Assembly: GCA_030248135.1 (NCBI GenBank)
Contig: JASANC010002157.1
Coordinates: forward strand, 1 to 64,000
Source: Theristus sp. LFF4_11
Taxonomy: Eukaryota; Nematoda; Chromadorea; Monhysterida; Xyalidae
DNA length: 64,000 nt
Reading direction: 5' to 3'
The position numbers were made by a program, and so were the translations under genes. Shown here piece by piece: positions 23,993-38,200 of this stretch. The notes beneath the pieces were generated by a model. The model saw nothing but the letters and a program-made list of their open reading frames with translations, had not been told where the DNA came from and made no database searches. Numbering within the stretch: position 1 is the stretch's first letter; each line of letters opens with the position of its first letter.

Positions 23993-25974
23993 ATTTGTTG
24001 CACGCGCAATTGTTACTAAGCAGATTACGCCAGTTTTAAAGACTCGCACAACAAAATCACGGAATTTTGAAAATTTTGAACAATCGACCATGTAGCATTT
24101 CGACGATGTTCGCACTGGCGTCACACCGTGTACTACACCGCCTCTTGCGGCCTGTTGTGAGGTATTCTGTGCAAGCATATTTGAGGATTGATTGTGTCAC
24201 TGTCTGCTGCGTTTGCAGCACAGTTCGTGCCAGTCGTTTCACTCGCTTGTGCAAAACTGTAAGCCTATAATAAACTGTCGGCTGTCATTTATGAATAGCC
24301 GACAGGTTTACGTTTACACTTTCAGTTTAACAGTTTTTCTTTGCTCGTTGCGCTGTCACTTTTTAAAAGCCGAAACTTCGTGTAGCAGAATATTGATATA
24401 TTCTACGGTGTTTACAGGTTTATTCGGCTGTTGTTTTGCACAACTGTGCACATTTACTTGCGTAAGGGATCATTTGATAATAAGGCAGTGGTTGCATGGC
24501 TCCAAATGGTTCAAGCAGTGAACAAACAGTTTATGAAAGTTTACCATGTTCTCCGCGTTTTGATAATCTGATCAAATTCTAGTCAAAACCATACATTGTA
24601 TGTTTGGTTGTTGTCCGTTGCCGCAGACCCAGACGTTGAGTGTCATCAGGGTTAGCTTCACAACGATTTCCTTTGAAACAACGTATGCATACGGTCGATG
24701 CAGTGGTCGGATATGAGAGTTGTTGAATGCCAATTTTTAGCTCGAGCCGATATACTGTAAAGTTTTGCATATCAGGTGCCTCCCACTTGTAAGACCCCCC
24801 CAAAAGTGGGCGGAATGTCACACGGCGGAAAACCAAAAAAAATCAAAGTTTTGACTTGGTCGATCGAAATCCCACCCCGTTTATAAGGCCCGGACTTCTT
24901 AATCTTTGCTTTATAAGACATCCTACCACTTAATAATGTTGTTACACAAAGTTCCACTTTTTTAAGAAATTTTTGATGTTCAAACTTATTTAAGGAGACC
25001 TGATATGAAATCTTTACGGTATATATACCATCGACTGCTTCCTTGACGATCGTTCCCCACGAAGAAAATGTTCAAGGAGTCGGATAAGACCAGCTGATTG
25101 CCAAGCAGAAGCAAGCACCGGCCAATCGACAATGCTTTATATTTGACATTTTCTAAGGTGCACCGTCCTTTGTTTAGTTTTCTTGCAGATAAGTTTGGTG
25201 TTTCAATTTTTGTACGTGACTCGACACAATTGCAATCATCCTGAACGGTTGATGTGGCGACAATCGAAATATCGTTTTGTCTCGCGCTACATTTTTATCT
25301 CTTTTCAATTGAAAATACCGTCACAATCACGGTCTCTGCGCAAGCGTTGTAAATAGCCGCGCAGTGTTTCGCACCATTTTCAACCTCAAAGATTAAAATG
25401 GCGAATAAACTGTTGGGGAGTGATTATTGTCTCTTCAACATTGTTTGCGATTTCGTTGTGCAATATTCTGTGTATTGCAAACTTTGTCTCTGGATATTGA
25501 TTTGTATACAAATTTGTCGCTGCGCTATGCCAAACAAACAATCACCGCGTCTTCCATCCTCAACAGCGCAGTTGATTTGGCTTGCGTGTTTGTAGACGGT
25601 GTGTATTCAGTGGCGGAAGTTACAGTTGAATTGGTTAGGTTGAAAGCGCGCGAGACACTTTTTTGTGGTTTGCTAAAAATTCGCACTTTTTTGTTGCACC
25701 TTTTTGTTGTTATATGCACTTATTGTAATATTTTTTGGTACTTTTTGAAGGATGAGTTTGAAAAATTGCTGGCTGCTGGTTTCACTCTAAAAAATGTTGT
25801 TCAGATTAAAACCACAACCACCAATGTTTGAAACCATGCTGTGTTGTTTTCAAAGCGTTGCACCTGTCATCTGGCGGGCTTTATTTTGCGGTGTTTGTTT
25901 ATTTGGAATAATTTTTTGATTGTGCTAAAACGTTTTCATGAACTTCCAGTGAACCACTAAAGCGCCGACCAACC
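23993..25974. other. Intergenic region upstream of the Kunitz-lustrin gene
   Basis: No exon recognised. A 134-codon open frame at 25427-25831 has no motif I know. A TATATATA stretch lies near 25020, but it is too far from the first coding exon (25975) to call a promoter. Confidence 0.45.
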
Positions 25975-26212
25975 ATGGTGCTGCCCGGTCGCACGTTGCA
26001 CAGGGTGTGCCTGTTTTGTTGGTCACTGTTTCTTTGGGCGCCGGTTTACGGTGCGTCAACCGATTTTTCATTCGCTTCCGCAATCAGGGGATTATTCACA
26101 AATACAAACGTTCATCAGCACAGTCAATTGCCTGCCAGAATCCTGAACTCGCCGGGACTCAGACGTCAGCAGCCCGTTTCGCCGAACATAAACCCGTTCT
26201 TGCTGCCAAGGG
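25975..26212 (+). CDS. Kunitz-lustrin gene exon 1: signal peptide and N-terminal segment
   Basis: ATG at 25975 opens [10 protein letters not shown] followed by a hydrophobic core ([16 protein letters not shown]), a typical signal peptide with likely cleavage near residue 26. The exon then runs through a polar, Asn/Pro/Gln-rich stretch to a GTAACT donor at 26213, phase 1. An earlier possible donor at 26051 has the same phase and would shorten the exon. Confidence 0.75.
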
Positions 26213-29200
26213 GTAACTCGTTTGTCGATTGTTTTTTCACAATTTATCAATCAAAACACACAATTGTAACAGCCAGGTCAATTGACATCTGTATTAGATA
26301 ATTTGAAACTTTTTTGCAATTCACGGTCAAAAAAGCTGTTCGGATATTTAGTCAGAAAATAATGTTTTGATGGTGGCCGAACATCAGTCTTGTTGTATTG
26401 TTTGTTCGGAATCAAGCAAGGATTCGACACGCTATTTTTATGATTTCGATCCATTTCGAAATGAAATGTGACGATGCCAAAGCTTCACATAAGTTTGCTT
26501 TCACACAAAAAGAAAAATCATCAAGTCTTGACATCGTATTTTCAGAAAAAAAAACGTTCGTTTTCATTTGCAACTTTCAGTGCGTTTCATGCAACGCGCA
26601 TGTCGAGATGTTTTGGTACTGCAACAGTAATCACTTAAGCAAACAACCAGAAAACGTTTAAAAAATCTGCTCGTGAAGCGAACGTTGCAAAAACCGATCT
26701 AATCCCCAGTCACCGTGTAGCAAAATAGACGGGCACGATTGTGATTGAAACATTTTGCAGCCAGAAAAAATGCCGCACAGCGCACCGTACCGAACTGGTA
26801 ATTCCAACCGCAAATATATAGTTGTGTTTTTTTTGTTCGAAATTCACTTTTTTGTCTTTTGTTGCTTGTGCGGTTGGGCCGCACTGGTACAGCGTCGCAC
26901 ACAGCTGGCAACAATGGTCACGGTTGTTTGTGAAGAGAATTAGCCTTTTATTCAAGCCAACCTGTGATTTTTTCCAGTTTGCTGCATTGCGGTTGGAACA
27001 CCCACGAACTTCCTGACAATGAAAATTGGTGATTTGTTGGGGGGGTGATGGATGGGTTTGGGCAAAACACAAAAAAAACACAAAGACATAATGAAACTTT
27101 TTGTGACATATACCGGGCGCTATCCTGCATTGTTCATCGACTAAGAAAAGTCAGAATGTGAATGGTGAATGGTTGCAACATTTTGTAATGCAAACATTTT
27201 GTTGTTTGAAAATGCAACTTCCGAGTGTATGACGTCATTTCAGAGCAAGTGCTCGGCGGTGACGTGTGCAACCTGCCGCAGACGATCGGTACCGGACCGT
27301 ACCGTATCCCACGGTGGTACTTCAACCCGCAGACGCAACGCTGCGAGCTGTTCTACTATTCCGGCTGCTGCGGCAACGCCAACAACTTCCCGACCTTTCA
27401 GGCGTGCCAAGTGCTCTGCGAAGGTTCGTGTGTGCCGTGTACTCCAGTTATGGCGGTGTAGTTTGTGAAAAGCTCAAGTTCAGTTTGAAAGCTCTCTCAC
27501 GTTTTCACTGCGCTCACTCAAGCAAAGAAACTGATACCTGAATGCATTGCACTGACCAAGATCACGCCTGATCAAGATGACTATGGGCGTTTGGCCCCGC
27601 AACTCTTGCTCGGCTACGAACATCTTGCGCAGTTTTTTTAGTGTTAGTGCTCTCAAGGTGTCGTATTTACGCTTTCTGAATATAAAACTTTCAGATCAGA
27701 GTAAATCTTTTGGATCCCAAAAAAGCCTCGTCCCTCTATTGTAACAACTTGTCAATTTTCGTCGGCACAATACTTCAGCATCCAACTCACCGGCTCAGGC
27801 TTTACGATTCTCTTTTAATCACGGAATTAACCGGAATAATTCTAATCCTATCTTCTGTTGTTACACCGCTAACCGACGTAACGTGCGGAGCCTGAATTTT
27901 CGGTTCTGCACATGCACACACTGTCATTGTGGCAACAAACTATCGGTACTTGGATACTAAAACTCAAATGTAATATGCAAAGATGGTGGTCCATTAGTAG
28001 TGATACCAACTTTTAAGCGCTCTGGTAGCGTTTCAAGGGTTGGTATCACGGATCACCTTTATACTGTTGGACCACCCTGCACCGCGTTTTCTTTGTTTCA
28101 AGCGCAAAACTCATCGCCGCCGGCCAAACAGCGTCTGCCACGTTTGAACACTTTAAACGAACATCCGCAACACTACTCAGAATTGAAAATCAATAACAAG
28201 AAGAACAATCTGCGTGTCAGCAGAACACTGAAGGCGTTAACGCGGCGAAAACGCTACTCATCGGGCTACGGTAACCGCGGTTATTACTGCGTCTGGTGTC
28301 GCGTGCCGTGCGTCACCCGTGCCACCAGCACACATTGCCCGCCCATTGTCCCCGTTGCGCCCACTTATCGACCCCCAACCACTGCGTTGATCACGACCTC
28401 GTCGCCGCCGTACCGACCGACAACTGCGCATTATGGTGTTACTTGTTCATTTTTTCTTGCTAAAGATTGTCATAATTTTTCTGTTTCTTAACTGTTTCTT
28501 TTAACCATACCCGAGAAATCGGAACCACTAATTTTGCTACTAAAGCGGACACAGATTTATGCACAGTCGAACTCTGAATTATAGGCTAGCAGCATCGGAT
28601 TGGTTGGTGAACCGTTATGTGATGCATGCTGTTGTTGGCATTGCTGTGGAGGTGGAGCCTGTCCTGCACACGATCGTAAACCAATCAGCCTATAATTTAG
28701 GATTCAATTGTGATTTGTAATGAATGTGTTTCAGTGGCTAATTTAATATCCCCGCTTTTGCAACATTTTCATTGTGTTTTTGAGGTGGTGGTGTCGCTTG
28801 CTGAATAGTCAGATGGTTGCCTGGAGTTTTAGTTTACTTTTCTTATCACACTGGAAAAAAAGTTAAGTTAAAAATACTAGGTACACTAAAGAAACCGAAC
28901 TGACAAAGTGAATTTGTTCTGTGCATTTTCTCCGTTTTCTCCAGCAGTTTCGCCGCCGACAAAACGAACGAAAAACCACTCGGAAAAATTTCAGTAAACC
29001 CTTGCGAGCAAGATCGCGACCCGGGCGTCGGCTCGCTGCAGCTGACCCGGTACTACTTCAATCGCAACACGAAAATGTGCGAACAGTTCGTCTACTTCGG
29101 CTCCGGCGGCAATCGCAACAATTTTCAGTCACGTGAAGAGTGCGGCACACGGTGTCCGGGTGAGTTGAGTGTCTATAAATCGGGCAAAAAAATGAGCTGT

Positions 29201-32200
29201 GCTCGGAAAAACCACGCAAAAGTGCTTAGTAGCCACTGGTTACTCGACTATGTAGTTGTCGACTTCAGTTTGTTCAGTTTGGCCAAATTTTGGTCTCATC
29301 AGTTTGCTGCGCTTGTGTGACCTAGAGTTGGCTTGGAGTTACTCAACAGTTTGTTTAGCCAGCCAATAGCCGTCGGTTGTTCGACAAATTGTTTTGAGTC
29401 ACCTGTTGGTCTTTGCAGTTTGTTTTAAGTGAACTGTGGACTGGTGTTTTTCCAGCGTTGTTCACAGAAATAAAATACTTTGCAACCTTGATTGCATTTG
29501 ACTTTGGTTGCCTACTGTGTGTATTTTGATTGAAAAAACGGCGAAAAAATGCACGCGGTACACGGTGTGTTTTTCAGAAGACCCGAATCCGTGCGCGTTC
29601 GGCCGACCGGCCACTTCGGGCGGCAGCGCGGGCGGCGGTCTGCTTTCGTGCGGTTTCAGTGCGTCCGCGTGCCCGTCCAACCATTACTGTCACGTTGGCG
29701 CGACCGCTGCGACCACACTCTGTTGTCCGAGAGGCTGTTCGTTCGCTTGTTTTGTCATCGTGTGATATTGCGATTCATGCGATATTGTGTTTTTTTTGTC
29801 ACGGCTGCCGTAAGACGGTGCGAACGCTTGCGAGACATGGGGCCTCCCGCAAATCGATTTGTGGCGGATTGTTTTTTGTTGACTCCAGTGGCATTGACGG
29901 AAGAGAATGGTGAAACTGAAAACCGAATGCAGCCAAATTCAATCGAATTATTACTATACCGATAACAGAAAATACGGGGTATTGCAAAAAAACTACAATG
30001 GGGAAAATGGCTCGCTTTTGAGTCTGCTTCAACGTTTCAGTCTGAAAGCAAACTCGAAAACAAGCCGTTTTGTCCATTGTAGTTTCATCATTTGCAACAT
30101 CCTGTCGCGTCGTTTCGTGTTTGTTTTTGTTTTTGTCCAATTTTGCACTCCATTCAGCCGGTGACCGATGCACACAGCCAATGGAGGTCGGTGTCGGCTT
30201 CGACCAATTGGCACGGTGGTACTTTGACGCCGTGACTCAGCAGTGCCGTTCGTTCACGTACAGCGGACTGCAGGGCAACGAGAACAATTTCCTCTCAAAA
30301 GCCGACTGCGATAATTCCTGTTTCAGTGAGTTTCAGTATTGTTTTTTGTTTCGGTGGCAGGCGCACGGCCGAAAACCTCTGCACCGGCGGAGTACGGTAC
30401 TTAACGGGTTTGGTCTCGACACGATCTCGCTGGCAACGGGTCAAGAGCGACCATTACGATCTCAACTTTTTCTTCACATTTTGACTTTATTGGATAAGAT
30501 TGTTTTGAAAACCTTGCAAAATCATTGTGCCGAGACCGAATGCAATAGATACTGCATTTTTATGGGCCTTTTGGCCTTTGTTTTTGGCCCTGCCTTCTGA
30601 AAGTACTCTACAAAACGTATGTAATAACAACTCAGCGTTTTCAAACGAATAATTCTATCAGTAAACCCGTGTGCGATCGGCCAACCGTTTCGTCAGACGG
30701 GCCAGATCCTGAAATGCAGCCCGTTACGCCCGGACGTCTGTCCGCCCGGCTACTTTTGTCACATCGGCGCCGACCAGAAGACGACTTGCTGCTGTCAGCA
30801 ACTGGGTAAGTGAGCAATTTCGTGTGCACGTTTTTTATTGTTTGAAAATTGAGAATGGCATTTTGAGTAACATGTGAACGGACGTGTTTTTTCAACAGTC
30901 CATTGTATTGTAACCGATGTTCGCAGGTCATGGAAATAGTTTGTTCGCTTCATCTGTGTGTGCCCGTTTCGGAACAAGTAGCACAAATTTTTGAATCTAA
31001 CTTGTCACTTGATCTCAAAAAACGTCGTGTGAATGATGTGTTGCAGTGATTGTTTGTGAGCTGAAACCGCGTGGTTGAAAACTGCATTTTCTCGCTTTTC
31101 GCCAACCATATTGCAGCACATTATTGCAGCTTTTCTGAAATATCTGCCGCCTTGTGCTTTTTATGCTAAGCTGATGCAACGATGCCGTCAAAATTATTTG
31201 AAGCTTTTTGAAGTTTTCCTGCTGATAATTTGCTGGCATATTGCTGCTTTCTGCTATCACTGCAAAAATGGCCATGAAAAATGCGTTTGTTCACGACCAG
31301 GTCCCCCTGTTTGTGCGCAGAGCAAGTCCACTGGCAAAGGCAAAGCATCCCTGTCGCGCTACCACTACAACGCACAATCAAAAGCGTGCGAGAAATTCGT
31401 CTACACGGGCGCACAAGGCAATCAGAACAACTTCCTGACGCTGCAGGAGTGCAAGACTTCTTGTAAAGGTTGGCCTCTGGACTTTTTTTACCTTCGAGAC
31501 AACAGTTTTGCATTGTTCAAATATGATTTGGATTCCAAACGAGCTAGATTATGTATGTTCGTTTCTGTCACGTTTTTGCAGAATACAGAGCATGCTAAAC
31601 TTAGGCTAATAAGCTAGCATGATGAATTACAGTAAGAAGAACGAAATGTACCGGGATTGGTTGAAATCAAACGGCATATTTGTGGGCCAAATATCTTGAT
31701 ACACGCACATTCTGGATACATACAATATATCCCGTTCTATCTTTTTTCTAGAACTTCGTAATCTGTACAAGACAGGTGTAAACAAAGATAACACATTTTC
31801 AGTGTATGAAAACGTATGTCCGCAGGGGACACCCGCATTGAATGACCAAGAACTGCCAGTGTTTGTTCTTTTTTACAGTTTTTTTCTGTTTCTTGTCTTT
31901 ATTTGCAAAAAACGGTAGCTTTTGCTACGTCATCGCGGATGCTTCTTTCAGATCGTGTTCAAATACGGTGCCCTGTGCAAACGTCTATCAACGTGGCGGC
32001 GTGTCGTATTGGTGTCACATTGGATCGTCAGCGACGACATCAATGTGTTGCCCCGCTCGTAAGTGTCACTGGAACATTTGTGCACTCAAAAAATGTTGAA
32101 TTTTATTTACTGTCCCTTTGTTGTTTGGGTTTTCAGCGTAAAAGCTGAGCTTCTTGAGATCGCCTTTTGTTATTGCAATTGTATTGCATTTCAATGTTCG

Positions 32201-35200
32201 ATTTCAAATTTTTAAAATATTTCACAATTTCCACTGTAGTTGCGACGGACATTTGCGAGCAGCGCAAATCGAGCGGCGCCGGCTCTGAGACGTTGTACCG
32301 GTGGTACTTCGATGTGTCGACGCGCAGTTGTGTCCCGTTCACTTATTCCGGTCGCAAAGGCAATCAGAACAACTTTGAAACTCGACAAGAATGTGCCTCT
32401 GCTTGTCCAGGTTCGCAACGTTTCTGCTATTTGTTTTTTTTAATTCCGACGTCGATTTGTTGGAATATGCGCGCGTTTACCAACTAAAAAGTTAAAAGAA
32501 GATCGATACAAACCACGACCACTCGTTGCAAACATCGACGTCGATTTTAAAAAATGAATTTTCAATCGGATAAAATTTGTGAACGATGCTCTGCAGAATA
32601 CGAGAATCCGTGCGCGGCGGGCGAGCCGATTTTAATCGACCGTGAAGGCGGCTACAGAGAACCGTTGAAGTGCAGCTCGAACGACTTGTCCGGTTGTCCA
32701 GGCACTGCGTGGTGTCACGTGGGCGCAACGAGCGACTCGACAATGTGCTGTCCTGGCGGTCAGTTTACTGCGCAGATATTTTGAGATTGAAATTCTTCAC
32801 GCCAACATCTTCTGAATTGCGCTTGATCAGAAACTTGAGTCAAACAGTTGTGACACGAGGTCTCATGCTCAACATTGCATTTGTTGAATGAAATCTTGCA
32901 GTTGACCGGAAAACAGTATAGTGGATCTGGAGCTCATGATCAACAATAAAAGGGCTTGAAAATGTTGTGTTATCCGAACCGAGCACATTGCTTCTCTAAA
33001 GTGTGGCAATGACGCTGTATGTTTTTTGCGACCAGACCTGAGATGATGCCCACATGCAAAAACGCGGCTGTTATTTGACCACTAATGGGGCACTGAATTG
33101 ACTGCACGCGTTATACGATAGTAAACGCGTTTTAGTAGCCAGAATAGTACCGTAGTAGTAGCGTTTACTCTGTGCAGCTGATCAACAAACAGTCTAAGTC
33201 AATAACATAGCCCACTAGCTGATTGGTTGATGCGTGCATTCTGTGCATGAATTGCTGAGTTCGCCATAGTTTTAGTTTGCATAGTTTGAATCTATGCATC
33301 ACGTGACCACCAACCAATCAGCTAGTTGCATATGTTATTGAGTTGTAGACTGTAAAGTGTGCTTAATCCACCAATAATTGCGTGTCTTTTGCAACACCGC
33401 GCAGGCGGCGACCCGTGCCACCAGGCGATGAGCATCGGCGTCGGCCTAGCCAGCGTCACACGGTGGTATTTCGACGCGCCCTCGCGCACGTGCAAACAGT
33501 TCACGTATGCCGGGCTCAAGGGCAACCAGAACAATTTCATCACGGAGCAAGCGTGCAAATCCGCCTGTCCTGGTTTGTCGTGCCGTTTTGGTCTTATTTT
33601 TTGAAAAAAAAAACGATTGTAAGAAAATTCACATTTTTTTCAGTTTTCGAGAACCCATGCGCCGGCGGCGACCCGGAGGCCGACTACAGGGGTGCGCCGA
33701 AATCGTGCACGGTTTACTCGAACACCTGCTCCGAGAACCACTACTGCCACATCGGGACGAACGCAGACACGACCGTCTGCTGCCCCACCTGTACGCGTGA
33801 ATTTTGAATTTCATCAAAATTCCCCGTGCCGAGGGGCGTATAGGCACTGACAAAGAAAACTCGATGGGCACCCTACTCGACGGCGTTCTGTACGCTTTTC
33901 AGGGTTAGCCCTGGCTGAAAAACATCGCCTAAGTTCCCCCGACAACAACAAAAAAGTTATATGCGTCAACTGGTTTTTTGAAACAGTCAAGCGAATTGAT
34001 TCCCATGATTCACAATCGGCCGGGTAACTTGAGCAAGTGGGAATTCTTAGCAGCAGTTGCCATTTAAGTTCTGAAATTTAGCAATATGAGTTGGAGCTCT
34101 CACGTCAAGTGTCGCTCATTCTCACGACCATATTCCCAATTATTCTTCATTTACAGGTTGTGCGTTTTTGAAATCCATGAGAGCCAATATTTTTCGAGTC
34201 TATCGGCCACCTGAAGATGTCACCTCAGTTTAAAAAGACGTGTTCTTCCAGCCGGCGACCAGTGTCTGCTGGCAATGGCACAAGGCCGAGGCAATGCCGT
34301 GATGCAGCGCTACTATTTCGATCCACTGACACGCGCGTGTCGCACGTTCAACTACAGGGGCACGCACGGCAACGCGAACAATTTTCTGACGCGCGAAAGC
34401 TGCGCGCAAAAGTGCCCCGGTCGGTTCTACTATACCAGACATTTTTCGTCCCATTACCGAACCCTGTTTGTACTCGAGTGAAAACAGACAAATCTGCAGC
34501 GCCGACCTCATGAATTTCATTAATTTTCATTTCACCGTTTTTGAGTCAGTCGAGCGGAAATTATAATGGCCCGCGTCATGGTTCTCCTTGAAAAAATTCA
34601 AAAATTCACCAGATTAGCTTTTGAGTGGAAGCAGGCTAGGTCTAAAATGGGGTGGTCAAGCACAAGCAGTGAACAACTTCGCATCCCGCCCATGTTCCTT
34701 TTTTCAGTATTCATCAATCCTTGTCCTACGATTGGTTTTCTGTTCCAAGAAGCCGTTCCACAAGACCTACCGCAGCAATGCTCAAAAAGCAGGTAGGTAT
34801 GACCTAATTTTTTAAACGTGTCCCACTGAAATGACGTCACGTGCCGCAAAACATGCGCTTGCCGTTCACTGCAAACCAGACTTTCCGTTTAGCCGATTTT
34901 TTCCCGTAAACAAATGGTGAATGTCGAATCAGTCGCACCAAACTGAAATTTTAGTGCCTGCACTTTGACAAACGGGCGTTTTCAAAGCAAATGACGTCAT
35001 TTTAGTCCGGACACGTTTGAATAAATCCACAGTACATACATGTCCGTTTTATGGCATGAGACATCACATTTTGAGACGTACATGTAACTCATCGGTTGGC
35101 AGGCACCATACTTTTGAGTTGCACTTCGTGTCATTTTTATCTTCAAAAAAAAAACACCAGTAACAATAACATTCCCATATTGACCCACATGATTACATTT

Positions 35201-38200
35201 CATTCCCGTTATTTTAACTTATGGAGGTTTCCTTCAAAGTTTTTTTTCTACTTTTACCAGGTCTTGTCCGAGCGGTTCGTGGTGTCACTTCGGTGGCAAC
35301 ATCGACACGACTGTGTGTTGTCCAGGCGATAGTGGTATGTGATTGGTGATTGATTGCACGGAGTTGTCCGCTACTGACTGGCTAAATTTTGCGTTTCTTT
35401 CGCATTTTACCATGTTTGTTTTTCGGTTTTTGTTGGATTGTTAAACTTTATACTCTAGCCGATGCTGGTATGGCCATGGCCCCGCTAAACGCTACAACAG
35501 CAATGGAGTTTTATTTCTCACAACAACAATAAAGTTTTATTTCTCCTGCTTGTCACTTGCCGCTGCACTACTTCAAAATTTGCTTTTCAGCGTTTAAAAG
35601 TTGTTAGCAAAAATATGTTGTGCTTGTGTTGTGTGTGCTACTCAAGTGTTGCTGCCTACGTATGGTTGGTTACTGCTCCCGCGTGGCAGGGGAATTACTG
35701 TAGTTACTGAGGCTTACTGTAGTTTAGGCTTGATATGGCACTGAGTGAGAAGACGGGGGCTCTTAAAACTATTGCGTTCGCACGTGTTCGAAACATGATG
35801 AACGCGTTTTGGTAGCCGAATTGGTCGCTCCGTTTTCTCAGTGTGACTTGCATTCAGAACGGCAGAACGGCCGAATAAGCTTTTTTCGCGCCTGTCAGCT
35901 GTCAGCATCGTGTTGTCCGTCGTCTGTCGTGTTCTGCAGTCTGCCAGTTGCGTATTATTGCTGTATGCGCGCCCATTCCATTCCTTCGCAGGACCGGAGC
36001 GTTGCGCGCACGCGCGTTCGGTCGGCTCCGGCAGCGCCCAGTTGCTCCGGTGGCACTACGACTCCGTGACCCGCCAGTGCACGCAGTTCACCTACGCCGG
36101 CCTCTACGGCAACGCCAACAATTTCCTCAGTCGGCAGGACTGCGAGGTTTGACCATGGGAGAGACAGTGAACGGCAGGGGTCGATTATGATTGATCAAAC
36201 GTCATAATGTTGATTCACGCTCGCGCAGAAACGCTTGAACACACCTCGTTTTGATCGCATTGTTTTGGTGACATTTTTCTGACTCCAATTATTGTTGGCT
36301 CGACCCTCTGTTCTCAACAAATTTAGTATTGTATTTTTGTTGAGTAACCTTACTCAGAGCAGTAGTCGCTCATAAAATCACGATCACTCTAAATATGCCG
36401 TGCGACGGCGGAATGAAACGTTGTGCGGGCGGAATGCCGCGATTTTCAGCGGGCTGCACCCGCATCGCATTTGGCGGCTGACGCACCGTCACAACCGCCA
36501 GTATAGTCCGTCGCGCGGGTACAACGGTCGACAAGAGTAAAATAAAAAAACGTTTTTAACTAAAAATTAGACGGCAAATAAAATGGATGAATCAGTATGC
36601 CGCAAACTCTGATCTGCCCGGCTCATCATGCAGACCGCGTGTCCGGTCTGGACGAACGCCTGTCCCAGCGGGACGCCCCTGATGGACGTCAGCGGCAGCC
36701 GACCGCAGCAGTGCCGCCAGGAGTCGCCGTGCCCGCGTGGCTTCTGGTGTCACGTGGGCGCCTCCGCGGACACGACCATGTGCTGCGACAACGCCGGTAC
36801 GCGGCCGCACATTCGCGGCTTTCTATATTGTGGACTTATTCAAACGTGTCCGAAGTAAAATGACGTCATTTGCTTTAAAAACGCCCGTTTGTCAAAGTAC
36901 ACGCACTAAAATGTCAGTTTTGTGTGACTGATTCGCCATTCACCATTTGTTTACGGGTAGAAATCGGCTAAACGAAAAGTCTGGTGAACGACAAGCGCAT
37001 GTTTTGCGGTACATGACGTCATTTCAGTGGGACACGTTTGAAAAAATAGGTCATACTAAGAAACACACCCTTTTGTGTCTTTGTCTTTACGGTTCACATC
37101 AATGTGAATGGGTTTTTTGATCATGCACGTTGGCAAAAGTTACTTTTAAAAATCCCAAGTTTCATCTTTTGAATTTGTTCTGAAAATACAATTTTAGTCA
37201 AATTTTCTGAGAGTTTACAAAAATTAATTCAATTTTTTTTGTTTGTCCTAACTATTTTCGTTTCAACCCCATGCACCGCTTTATATCGCACGAGATTTGA
37301 GCGCGATTTTTGTTTGTTTTTGTGATCAGGTGGTCTGTCTCCGTGTGATTTGCGGCAGTCTACTGGTCAAGGCGACTCGACATTGTCCCGGTGGTACTAC
37401 GACAGCATGACGCGGTCGTGTCAGCCGTTCACGTACAGAGGTCAGTCCGGTCACATCACACCTTGGCAACCATAAGCTCTCAAAAGAAAAATGTCCACTG
37501 TTCAACTTACTGTTCAGTAACACGCAACAAAATGTTGTTTCAACAGTTGTTACTCAACAAATTGTGCAACTGTTTCGTTCTATTCCACCACCAACCGTTG
37601 ACGCGTTACAATTGGTGCGCGCAGGTCTGAAGGGCAACATGAACAACTTTCTGTCGCGCACGGACTGCGAGGCTACGTGTCCCGTCTGGGAGAATCCGTG
37701 CAGCTCCGGCCAGCCGATACTGAACCAGAACAATCGACCGCAGTCGTGTGACCCGCGCGATCAAAGCACGTGCCCGCAGACGCACTGGTGTCACGCAGGT
37801 TGGCGCTGTTTGAAGTCAGCTGTACGCCAACAACCCGCCCACCCAAGTGTTCAAAGTCCTGCACAGAAGACATGCGTAACGTGAATGATCACCAACCAAT
37901 CAGCTGATTGCCTATAATCTAGAGTTCGACATGTAGCTGATTGGTTGGTTGCCCACAGATGCAGCTTCATGCATGCATTCCGTGCAGGCATTGTTGTGGA
38001 AGCGGAGTGCGCCTACACAGATCGCATGCATCACACTGCACATGGTGTGCAACCAACCAACCAATCAGCTAGTCCATCTGGAAAATATATGCCACATGAC
38101 GTAATGACCAACCAATCAGCGCTGAGAGTTGCTCATGACCAACCAATCAGCGCTGAGGATTGCTCATGACCAACCAATCAGCGCTGAGAGTTGCTCATGA

